64,000 nucleotides of DNA, taken from Streptomyces rishiriensis (lineage in GTDB: Bacteria > Actinomycetota > Actinomycetes > Streptomycetales > Streptomycetaceae). The notes beneath the pieces are model-generated. The model ran no database searches. It was not told the origin of the DNA and saw nothing but the letters and a program-made list of their open reading frames with translations. Positions 36,738-44,074 of this stretch are shown piece by piece. The position numbers and the translations under genes are program-made. The stretch covers positions 1-64,000 of the forward strand of contig NZ_BEWA01000012.1 in the NCBI RefSeq assembly GCF_003112535.1, given 5' to 3'. Numbering within the stretch: the stretch's first letter is position 1; each line of letters opens with the position of its first letter.

Positions 36738-37413
36738 AGGTGCGGGCGGGCACGCCCGTCAGGGCCGTGACGACCGGGTCCAGGGCCTGGTGTATCTCGT
36801 CGCCGATCGAGCGGAAGAACGGCAGGGGCGCCCCGTAGGGGTCGTAGACCTCGTCCGCCTCCGGCGTCGGGGCCAGGAGCCACCCGCGTAGAGCCGCCGC
36901 CGCGCGGACCAGGGCCCGCGCGCGCATCACCACGCCCTCGTCCAGCGAGGGCAGGGTGGCCGGGTCGATGGCGTTCACCAGCCGGGTGAACTCCTTCAGG
37001 GTGAAGGTGCGCAGGCCCGCCGAGTGGCCCATGGAGATGACCTGGGCGCGGTGGTCGCGGGTCGCCGTGAGGACCAGGTCGGCCATGATGACGTGCTCGT
37101 CGAGCAGCTCGCGGCCGGTGAAGCCGGAGGCGTCCGCGCCGAAGTCGGCCAGCACGGTCTCCGCGTTGGCCTCCATCGGCGCGCCCTCGTGGCCCCAGGT
37201 GCCCGCGCTCTCCACGATCAGCCCGCCGCCCAGCACCCCGAGCCGCTGCGACACGAAATGCCGGGTCAGCCGCTCGGTGATGGGCGAGCGGCAGACGTTG
37301 CCGGTGCTGACGTGGAGGATGCGGAAGGTGTCGCGCGGAAACCCGAACGTCGTCGTCTGCTCCGCGGCACGTTCCCCGTTGCCTATGCCACGCCCCGCGT
37401 CAGGGGCTGTCAA
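36736..37413 (-). CDS. LMW protein-tyrosine-phosphatase-like protein lacking the catalytic Cys
   Basis: 225 aa with the low-molecular-weight PTP fold signature. Instead of C-x5-R-S, the P-loop reads S36-T-G-N-V-C41-R42-S43 (HVSTGNVCRSPITERL): the nucleophilic cysteine is Ser, encoded AGC, while C41 and R42 are kept. The general-acid region VYDPYG retains Asp-Pro. The TTG at 37413 overlaps the tsaC stop (TTGA), so the pair is coupled. N-terminal ~28 residues are poorly conserved and the start is uncertain. It may be a phosphate-binding pseudophosphatase or use a different mechanism. Confidence 0.8.
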   Translation of the reverse strand: MTAPDAGRGIGNGERAAEQTTTFGFPRDTFRILHVSTGNVCRSPITERLTRHFVSQRLGVLGGGLIVESAGTWGHEGAPMEANAETVLADFGADASGFTGRELLDEHVIMADLVLTATRDHRAQVISMGHSAGLRTFTLKEFTRLVNAIDPATLPSLDEGVVMRARALVRAAAALRGWLLAPTPEADEVYDPYGAPLPFFRSIGDEIHQALDPVVTALTGVPART

Positions 37414-38057
37414 TTCGCCACCTCGAGGTCGGGTACGACCTTCCGCAGCTCGTCCGCGGAGATCGCGCCCGCCCGCAGCAGCCGCGGCGCCTCACGGCTG
37501 ACGTCGACGATCGAGGAGGGCACGTTGCCGGGGGTCGGACCGCCGTCGAGGTACACGGAGACCGAGTCGCCGAGCATCTCCTGGGCGTAGTCGCAGGTCT
37601 CCGGCGAGGGATGGCCCGTGAGGTTGGCCGAGGAGACCGCCATCGGGCCGACCTCCGTCAGCAGCTCGATGGCGACCGGGTGCAGCGGCATGCGGACGGC
37701 GACGGTGCCGCGGGTGTCGCCCAGGTCCCACTGCAGGGACGGCTGGTGCTTGGCGACGAGCGTCAGCGCGCCCGGCCAGAACGCGTCGACCAGTTCCCAG
37801 GCCATCTCGGAGAAGTCCGTGACGAGCCCGTGCAGCGTGTTCGGGGATCCGATGAGGACGGGGGTGGGCATGTTGCGGCCCCGGCCCTTGGCCGCCAGCA
37901 GGTCGGCGACGGCCTCCGAGGAGAACGCGTCGGCGCCGATGCCGTACACCGTGTCGGTCGGGAGGACCACGAGCTCGCCACGGCGGACGGCGGACGCGGC
38001 CTCGCGCAGACCGGTCACGCGGTCGGTCGCGTCGTTGGTGTCGTATCGCCGTGCCAT
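37410..38057 (-). CDS. L-threonylcarbamoyladenylate synthase
   Basis: 215-aa Sua5/YciO/YrdC-family protein (TsaC type) making the threonylcarbamoyl-AMP used for t6A37 tRNA modification. Conserved pieces: LVVLPTDTVYGIGADAFS, KGRGRNMPTPVLIGS, FWPGALTLVAKHQ, TVAVRMPLHPVAIELL, GPMAVSSANLTGHPSPETC. Follows prmC and precedes the phosphatase-like gene, the usual actinobacterial order. ATG 38057. Confidence 0.93.
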   Translation of the reverse strand: MARRYDTNDATDRVTGLREAASAVRRGELVVLPTDTVYGIGADAFSSEAVADLLAAKGRGRNMPTPVLIGSPNTLHGLVTDFSEMAWELVDAFWPGALTLVAKHQPSLQWDLGDTRGTVAVRMPLHPVAIELLTEVGPMAVSSANLTGHPSPETCDYAQEMLGDSVSVYLDGGPTPGNVPSSIVDVSREAPRLLRAGAISADELRKVVPDLEVAN

Positions 38058-38140
38058 TTAGCGGGCCTCCTCGTACACGAAGTACCTGTGCGCGTGTGGG
38101 TGCGCGTCCTGCTGCGGGTCGAAAGTATCGGGGACGACGC

Positions 38141-39022
38141 TCACGGCATCGCCCTGCGGGCCGTGGCGAAGCGCGGCCGGTTGTTGAGGTCGGGGTGGTC
38201 GGCCGCGTCGGCCCAGCCCCGCTCCTCGGTGAAGATCCACGGCACCTGGCCGCCCTGGGTGTCGGCGTGCTCGATGACGACGACGCCGCCCGGGCGCAGC
38301 AGCCGGTGCGCGGTGCGCTCGATGCCGCGGATCAGGTCGAGGCCGTCCTCGCCGGAGAACAGGGCGAGTTCGGGGTCGTAGTCCCGGGCCTCGGGGGCGA
38401 CGTACTCCCACTCGGTGAGCGGGATGTACGGCGGGTTGGAGACGACCAGGTCGACCTGGCCGTCGAGGTCGCGGAAGGCGTCCAGGGCGTCTCCCTGCCG
38501 CAGGTCGACCCTGGACCCCTCCATGTTCTTGCGCGTCCACCGCAGGGCGTCCTCGGACAGCTCCACGGCGTGCACGCGGGAGCGCGGCACCTCCTGGGCG
38601 AGGGCGAGCGCGATCGCGCCGCTGCCGGTGCACAGGTCGACGATGCGGGGCTCGACGACGTCCATGGCGCGCACGGCGTCTATGGCCCAGCCGACGACCG
38701 ACTCGGTCTCGGGGCGCGGCACGAAGACGCCGGGGCCCACCTGGAGCTCCAGGTACCGGAAGAAGGCCCGTCCGGTGATGTGCTGCAGCGGCTCGCGCTG
38801 CTCGCGCCGGGCGATGACCTCCCAGTAGCGGGCGTCGAAGTCGGAGTCCTGCACGGAGTGGAGCTGACCGCGCTTCACGCCGTGCACGAACGCGGCGAGC
38901 TCCTCCGCGTCGTTGCGCGGCGAGGGCACGCCGGCGTCTGCCAGCCGCTGGGTGGCCTGAGCTACCTCAGCGAGCAGCAGACTGCGGGGGCTTGGGGGAC
39001 GTCCCCCAAATTTTTGCTGCAC
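38141..39022 (-). CDS. prmC: Release-factor glutamine methyltransferase PrmC
   Basis: 293-aa SAM-dependent methyltransferase that methylates the GGQ glutamine of RF1/RF2. It has VDLCTGSGAIALALA (motif I) and the catalytic NPPY in VVSNPPYIPLTEWEY. It sits directly downstream of prfA, its substrate's gene. GTG 39022 has an ideal GGAGG 6 nt upstream. However, codons 2-14 (QQKFGGRPPSPRS) come from an inserted palindromic element; normal similarity starts at LLLAEVAQATQRLADAG. Confidence 0.94.
   Translation of the reverse strand: MQQKFGGRPPSPRSLLLAEVAQATQRLADAGVPSPRNDAEELAAFVHGVKRGQLHSVQDSDFDARYWEVIARREQREPLQHITGRAFFRYLELQVGPGVFVPRPETESVVGWAIDAVRAMDVVEPRIVDLCTGSGAIALALAQEVPRSRVHAVELSEDALRWTRKNMEGSRVDLRQGDALDAFRDLDGQVDLVVSNPPYIPLTEWEYVAPEARDYDPELALFSGEDGLDLIRGIERTAHRLLRPGGVVVIEHADTQGGQVPWIFTEERGWADAADHPDLNNRPRFATARRAMP
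38992..39009. repeat. 18-bp palindrome inside the prmC start
   Basis: Perfect palindrome TTGGGGGACGTCCCCCAA followed on the plus strand by ATTTTT. It resembles dispersed palindromic repeats common in Streptomyces genomes and lies in frame within prmC codons 5-10. Confidence 0.85.
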
Positions 39023-39067
39023 GCGCGTCCTCCGTGTCGTACTCGTCGTGCGTACGTCCTACATCGC

Positions 39068-40144
39068 CTACGCGGCTGCGAGCTTGGCGGCCGAGTCCGC
39101 GTCGACGCACGCCTGGATCACCGCGTCGAGGTCGCCGTCCAGGACCTGGTCCAGGTTGTACGACTTGAAGCCGACCCGGTGGTCCGAGATGCGGTTCTCC
39201 GGGAAGTTGTACGTGCGGATCTTCTCGGAGCGGTCGACGGTGCGGACCTGGCTGCGACGGGCGTCCGCGGCCTCCCGCTCCGCTTCCTCCTGCGCCGCCG
39301 CCAGCAGCCTGGAGCGCAGGATACGCATCGCCTGCTCCTTGTTCTGCAGCTGGCTCTTCTCGTTCTGGCAGGAGGCGACGACTCCGGTGGGAAGGTGCGT
39401 GATGCGCACGGCGGAGTCGGTGGTGTTGACGGACTGCCCGCCGGGGCCGGAGGACCGGTACACGTCGATGCGCAGGTCGTTGGCGTTGATCTCGACGTCG
39501 ACCTCCTCGGCCTCGGGCGTGACGAGCACACCGGCGGCGGAGGTGTGGATCCGCCCCTGGGACTCGGTCGCGGGCACGCGCTGCACCCGGTGCACGCCGC
39601 CCTCGTACTTCAGCCGCGCCCACACGCCCTGTCCGGGCTCGGTCGCGCCCTGGCCGCCCTTGGTCTTCACGGCGACCTGGACGTCCTTGTAGCCGCCCAG
39701 CTCGGACTCGGTGGCGTCGATGATCTCGGTCTTCCAGCCGACGCGCTCGGCGTAGCGCAGGTACATCCGCAGCAGGTCGCCGGCGAACAGGGCCGACTCG
39801 TCGCCGCCCGCGCCGGCCTTGATCTCGAGGATGACGTCCTTGTCGTCGGAGGGGTCCCGGGGCACGAGCAGCAGCCTCAGCCTCTCGGTGAGCTCCTCGC
39901 GCTGCTTCTCCAGCTCCTTGACCTCGGCCACGAAGTCGGGGTCGTCGGCGGCGAACTCGCGCGCGGTCTCGACGTCGTCGCCGGTCTGCTTCCAGGAGCG
40001 GTAGGTGGCGACGATGGGGGTCAGCTCGGCGTAGCGCTTGTTCAGCTTGCGCGCGTTGGCCTGGTCGGAGTGGACCGACGGGTCGGCGAGCTTCTTCTCC
40101 AGGTCGGCGTGCTCTCCGAGCAACTCCTCGACGGCCTCGAACAT
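39068..40144 (-). CDS. prfA: Peptide chain release factor 1
   Basis: 358-aa class I release factor. GGQ at 235-237 (SGPGGQSVN) and the RF1-type recognition tripeptide PAT (VQRVPATESQGRIHTS) point to UAA/UAG reading. ATG 40144 begins MFEAVEELLGEHADLEKKL. Lies between rpmE and prmC on the same strand, the classic order. Confidence 0.97.
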   Translation of the reverse strand: MFEAVEELLGEHADLEKKLADPSVHSDQANARKLNKRYAELTPIVATYRSWKQTGDDVETAREFAADDPDFVAEVKELEKQREELTERLRLLLVPRDPSDDKDVILEIKAGAGGDESALFAGDLLRMYLRYAERVGWKTEIIDATESELGGYKDVQVAVKTKGGQGATEPGQGVWARLKYEGGVHRVQRVPATESQGRIHTSAAGVLVTPEAEEVDVEINANDLRIDVYRSSGPGGQSVNTTDSAVRITHLPTGVVASCQNEKSQLQNKEQAMRILRSRLLAAAQEEAEREAADARRSQVRTVDRSEKIRTYNFPENRISDHRVGFKSYNLDQVLDGDLDAVIQACVDADSAAKLAAA

Positions 40145-40253
40145 GGTGGGCTCCTGAAATGACGAACGTGGGGGAAGGGCGGGCGACCAAAAACGCCGGT
40201 CCCGGCGTGCCCCCGGACGGGGACACTGCCGTGGACCGGCGAAGAGGGGCTCG

Positions 40254-40478
40254 CTACTTCTTGGAGCCGGCGGCGGCCTTGCCGAAGCGGGCCTCGAAGC
40301 GGGCCACACGGCCACCGGTGTCGAGGATCTTCTGCTTGCCCGTGTAGAACGGGTGGCACTCGGAGCAGACGTCGGCGCGGATGTTGCCGCCCTCGATCGT
40401 GCTGCGGGTGGTGAACGACGCGCCACAGGTGCAGCTGACCTGCGTCTCGACGTACTCGGGGTGAATGTCGCGCTTCAA
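40254..40478 (-). CDS. rpmE: Ribosomal protein bL31, zinc-binding form
   Basis: 74 aa. Four cysteines in CTC (16-18) and CSEC (38, 41) mark the C+ zinc-type L31 rather than the zinc-independent RpmE2. Start MKRDIHPEYVETQVSC. In Streptomyces the C- paralog is under Zur control; this C+ copy is the zinc-replete form (family knowledge). Confidence 0.96.
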   Translation of the reverse strand: MKRDIHPEYVETQVSCTCGASFTTRSTIEGGNIRADVCSECHPFYTGKQKILDTGGRVARFEARFGKAAAGSKK

Positions 40479-40695
40479 GGTGTCTCCTAGTTTCGGGAGG
40501 GCGCCGGGTCGCTGTCGCGGGATACGACGAGCGTGAACCGGAGCCGACGTACCAGTCTGCCAGGACTGGCCGCATCCCCCAAAACCGGGGGGTGGGGCGA
40601 TCTATTCCCGGCGGCCGTCCGGGCCCGGCCGGCCCGGACGCGCCCGCGCCCTCACGAGGGCGTCACGACGACGTCAGAACCACGTCAGGACCACG

Positions 40696-41853
40696 TCAGG
40701 ACGACGTGACGACCCCGGCCGCCTCCCCCGTCGCGTTGCCCGTGGTGGCCGTCTTCGGGATGGGCCGGTCGTTCTTCAGGGCGGCCCAGACCTGCTTGGC
40801 CTTCGCCTCCGAGACGATGACCCGGTTGGGGTTGGACGGGTCGTACAGGACCGGCATCGTGACCATGTTCATGTTGCTCGCGCTGATGCCCTTGAGGCCG
40901 TTCGTGAAGGACATCAGGGAGTTCAGCGAGCCCAGGTGGGAGTCGGTCGTGACGGCCTTGGTGGCGGTGTCGGCGAGGTCGTACAGCTTCGTGCCGCTGG
41001 TGAACAGCCCGACGTGCTTGACCTGGTTGACGAGCGCCTTGATGAAGGCCTGCTGGAGCTGGATGCGTCCGAGGTCGGAGCCGTCGCCGACGCCGTGCCG
41101 GGTGCGGACCAGACCGAGGGCCTGCTCGCCGTCGAGGGTGTGCGTGCCGGCCTTGAGGTCCAGATGGCTCTCGGGGTCCTTGATGGCCTTGGTCGTGGTG
41201 ACCGGGACGCCGCCGAGCTCGTCGATGAGCTTCTGGAAGCCGGAGAAGTCGACTTCCAGGTAGTGGTCCATACGGACGCCGCTGATCGACTCGACCGTCT
41301 TCACGGCACAGGCCGCGCCGCCCGTCGAGTACGCCGAGTTGAACATCACGCCACGCGCGGCGCCGTGCGCGACGCCCTTGGCGTCGGTGCAGGCGGGGCG
41401 GTCGATGAGGGTGTCGCGCGGAACGGAGACCACGCTCGCCTTCTTGTGGCCCTTGTACAAGTGGATGATCATCGCCGTGTCGGAGCGGGCGCTGCCGTCG
41501 TCGGCGCCGCCGCCCAGCTTCTTGTTGGCGCCGGAGCGGGTGTCCGAGCCGAGGACGAGGATGTTCTCGGAGCCGTTGTCGGCCTTGGTGGGCCGGTCCG
41601 TGCCCAGCGCCTGGTCGATGTTGACGCTCTTGATGTTGCCGTTGAGCTTGAAGTACAGGTAGCCCACTCCGGTGCCGCCCAGCACCACGATGCCCGCGGC
41701 GGTCCATGCGGCGATCATCAGCCCCTTGCGCCTGCCCCGCCGTCTGCGGTGGCGCGGGCCCTTGCTGCCGTCGGCCCCGCTCGTTGTGCCGGGCTCACCC
41801 GGTATGCCGGGCTCACCCGGTATGCCGGGCTCCGGCGTGCTCTCGGCGGACAC
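40696..41853 (-). CDS. LytR-CpsA-Psr (LCP) family cell-wall ligase
   Basis: 385 aa. Short cytoplasmic tail with collagen-like GIPGEPGIPGEPG repeats and a basic stretch RHRRRRGRRKG, one membrane span (LMIAAWTAAGIVVLGGTGVGYLYF), then an extracellular LCP domain: NILVLGSDTR, ARSDTAMIIHLY, VSVPRDTLI, DGEQALGLVRTRHG. LCP proteins attach teichoic-acid-like glycopolymers to peptidoglycan. GTG 41853 has GGAG 4 nt upstream. It fits the polyprenyl-P transferase encoded a few genes downstream. Confidence 0.92.
   Translation of the reverse strand: MSAESTPEPGIPGEPGIPGEPGTTSGADGSKGPRHRRRRGRRKGLMIAAWTAAGIVVLGGTGVGYLYFKLNGNIKSVNIDQALGTDRPTKADNGSENILVLGSDTRSGANKKLGGGADDGSARSDTAMIIHLYKGHKKASVVSVPRDTLIDRPACTDAKGVAHGAARGVMFNSAYSTGGAACAVKTVESISGVRMDHYLEVDFSGFQKLIDELGGVPVTTTKAIKDPESHLDLKAGTHTLDGEQALGLVRTRHGVGDGSDLGRIQLQQAFIKALVNQVKHVGLFTSGTKLYDLADTATKAVTTDSHLGSLNSLMSFTNGLKGISASNMNMVTMPVLYDPSNPNRVIVSEAKAKQVWAALKNDRPIPKTATTGNATGEAAGVVTSS
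41791..41826. repeat. 18-bp in-frame tandem duplication in the LCP gene
   Basis: Two exact copies of GGGCTCACCCGGTATGCC encode the Gly-Ile-Pro-Gly-Glu-Pro repeat in the LCP protein's N-terminal tail. The period is a multiple of three. Confidence 0.85.
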
Positions 41854-41967
41854 TGTGCTCCTTTTGTCGCGTGACCTCACTATCGTGACTCCGCCAGGAC
41901 AGACGGGGAAACTCAGGACAGGGTTGCACATCGCCGCCTGTCCCCCCTGCCGCGTACGGCATGCGAA

Positions 41968-41999
41968 GGGGCCGCCTCCGTGATAACGGAGACGGCCCC
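41968..41999 (-). terminator. Terminator after the secreted protease gene
   Basis: A stem of 7+6 bp with one C/A mismatch (41968-41981 with 41986-41999) and loop GATA, 31 bp past the protease stop codon on the minus strand. Confidence 0.75.
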
Positions 42000-42030
42000 G
42001 AGGGTTCCGCGAAAGGCGCGGAGCACGGCA

Positions 42031-43815
42031 TCAGCCGAAGAGGTTGAACGCTCCCCAGCCGGTGCCGACCTTGGCGCGTGCGCTGAACGGCGCGGTGGCG
42101 ACACCGCGGCCCTGGTACAGCCAGAGCACGCCCGCGCTGTCCTTCACGACCAGGTCGGCCTTGCCGTCACCGCTGATGTCGCCGGTGCCGACGTAGGCGC
42201 TGTACGACCATCCCGTTCCGACCTTGACCCGCGCGCCGAAGGGCGCCGAGGCGACCTGGCGGCCCGGGTACAGCCAGAGCACGCCGGAGCTGTCCCGCGC
42301 GAGCAGGTCGGCCTTGCCGTCGTCGGTGTAGTCGCCCTTGCCCGTGATGGTCATCACGCCCCAGCCGGTGCCGACCTTGACGCGCGAACCGAAGGTCCCG
42401 TTGCCCTTGCCCGGGTAGACCCACAGGGCGCCGGCGCTGTCCTGGGCGATCAGGTCGGGCAGAGCGTCGCCGGTGAGGTCGCCGGGGACCTGGAGGTTCT
42501 TCATGGCGTTCCAGCCGCTGCCGACGCGGTGCTCGACATAGCTGTCGACGCCGTCGAACGCGAACCAGTACAGGACGCCGTCCAGGGTGCGGAACAGGTA
42601 GTCCTGGTAGGAGTCCCGGTTCAGGTCGGCCTGCCGGACGAGGTTGACCCCGCCCCAGTCGCCGAGCGAGGCACGGCGGCCCAGCCACGGCGACTTGCCG
42701 AGGGAGTAGTACTCGTAAGCCGTACCCGCGGACGTACGGGCGAACAGGTCCGCCTTGCCGTCGAAGTCCAGGTCGGTGTCGTCGATCCGCGCGTTGAGCG
42801 CACCGGCGTAGGAGCGGGTCTTGCCGTAGACGCTGTACGCGCCACTCGTGACGCAGTCCTTGACGCCCCAGGAGACGACGCCGGCGATACGCCCGTTGAC
42901 CACGAGCGGGCCGCCGGAGTCCCCGTTGCAGGGGCTGACCGTGCCGGCGTCCTGCCCGGAGGCGGGGTTGCCGGCGCAGGCCATCTGGCCGGCCACGAAG
43001 TCGCCGGGGTAGTAGGCCGCGCAGCTGGAGTCCGCCCGCATGGGGACGGTCGCCTTCTTCAGCGTCAGGGATATGTCCTGGTTGGCGGAGCTGGTGCGAC
43101 CCCAGCCGTACACCACCGCCGGCGTGCCGGCGTTGTAGGACACGGTGTCGGAGCTCGACGTGACCTGGAGCGTCTTGTAGGGCAGCGTCTGGTTCAGCGT
43201 CAGGACCGCGAAGTCCCCGCCGGTGGGGGCGCCGTCGACCACCTTGTACGTCGGGCTGACCCACTGGCGCCAGACGGCGACGGCCGTGCCGCCGTGCAGG
43301 CCGGTGTCGTCCGGCAGCTGGGTGGTGCCGGCGATGACGGTGCCGTGCTTCGTCCAGTCCAGCCCGGCCGCGCAGTGCGCGGCGGTGAGGACCTTCGCCG
43401 GCGCCACCAGGGTGCCGCCGCAGAAGTAGCCCTCGTCGTCGGAGGTGTCCGCGGTGCCCTTGTCGTCGAAGTAGTGCAGCTGCACCATCCACGGCGCCTC
43501 GGCGAGCGTGGCGCCCGTGCCGCCGATGATCTTCGGGTCGACCGTGGACGACGAGCCCTTGGGGCTCTCGGCGGCTCCGGGGGTCCCCGTCGGCTCGGTG
43601 GCGGTGTCGTCGCCGAGCGTCTTCTGGGCCCCCTCGACGCGCTTGAGCAGTTCGGCCTGCGAGGGGCTGGGCAGCTCCTTGGCCGCGCGCGGAGCCGGGA
43701 GCGGCGCCGTGTCGGCCGCCTCGGCGGGCATGGCCGTGAGAACCGCGCTTCCCAGCGCGAATGCGGCGGCTGCCGCGGGAAGAGCCCTGCGAGCTCTTCG
43801 AGAAGTTGATGTCAC
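42031..43815 (-). CDS. Secreted trypsin-like serine protease with VCBS/FG-GAP repeats
   Basis: 594 aa. Signal peptide (about 1-33, cleavage after AEA), propeptide to about 94, then the activation sequence IIGG and an S1 domain with triad H147 (TAAHC), D201 (GGDFAVLTL) and S300 (CNGDSGGPL). The C-terminal ~240 residues hold repeats of the type DxxGDGKADLxxxDxxGxLWLYPG, a predicted beta-propeller with calcium-like Asp motifs, probably for substrate or surface binding. A GTG at 43815 has GGAG 7 nt upstream. Exported. Confidence 0.92.
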   Translation of the reverse strand: MTSTSRRARRALPAAAAAFALGSAVLTAMPAEAADTAPLPAPRAAKELPSPSQAELLKRVEGAQKTLGDDTATEPTGTPGAAESPKGSSSTVDPKIIGGTGATLAEAPWMVQLHYFDDKGTADTSDDEGYFCGGTLVAPAKVLTAAHCAAGLDWTKHGTVIAGTTQLPDDTGLHGGTAVAVWRQWVSPTYKVVDGAPTGGDFAVLTLNQTLPYKTLQVTSSSDTVSYNAGTPAVVYGWGRTSSANQDISLTLKKATVPMRADSSCAAYYPGDFVAGQMACAGNPASGQDAGTVSPCNGDSGGPLVVNGRIAGVVSWGVKDCVTSGAYSVYGKTRSYAGALNARIDDTDLDFDGKADLFARTSAGTAYEYYSLGKSPWLGRRASLGDWGGVNLVRQADLNRDSYQDYLFRTLDGVLYWFAFDGVDSYVEHRVGSGWNAMKNLQVPGDLTGDALPDLIAQDSAGALWVYPGKGNGTFGSRVKVGTGWGVMTITGKGDYTDDGKADLLARDSSGVLWLYPGRQVASAPFGARVKVGTGWSYSAYVGTGDISGDGKADLVVKDSAGVLWLYQGRGVATAPFSARAKVGTGWGAFNLFG

Positions 43816-44074
43816 TCAGAATCTCCTGTCGAAGGACAGTACGGTGCCGCATGCGCATGACACACGTACGTGCGGCACCAAGCGATGGCGCTCGAAGGAG
43901 AGAGAAACCGCCCACGGGTGCGGAACCGCCGGAAGGCAGCCCGCAGCTCTCAGTGGGCGTATGAGAAAATACGTTCCCCCCCACAACTGCTCGATGAGCT
44001 TACAGCGCACAAGTCCGCCCCGTCACTTGGGTAACGGGGCGGACTTGGCAATGCTTTGGCGATATCCGGCCAGA

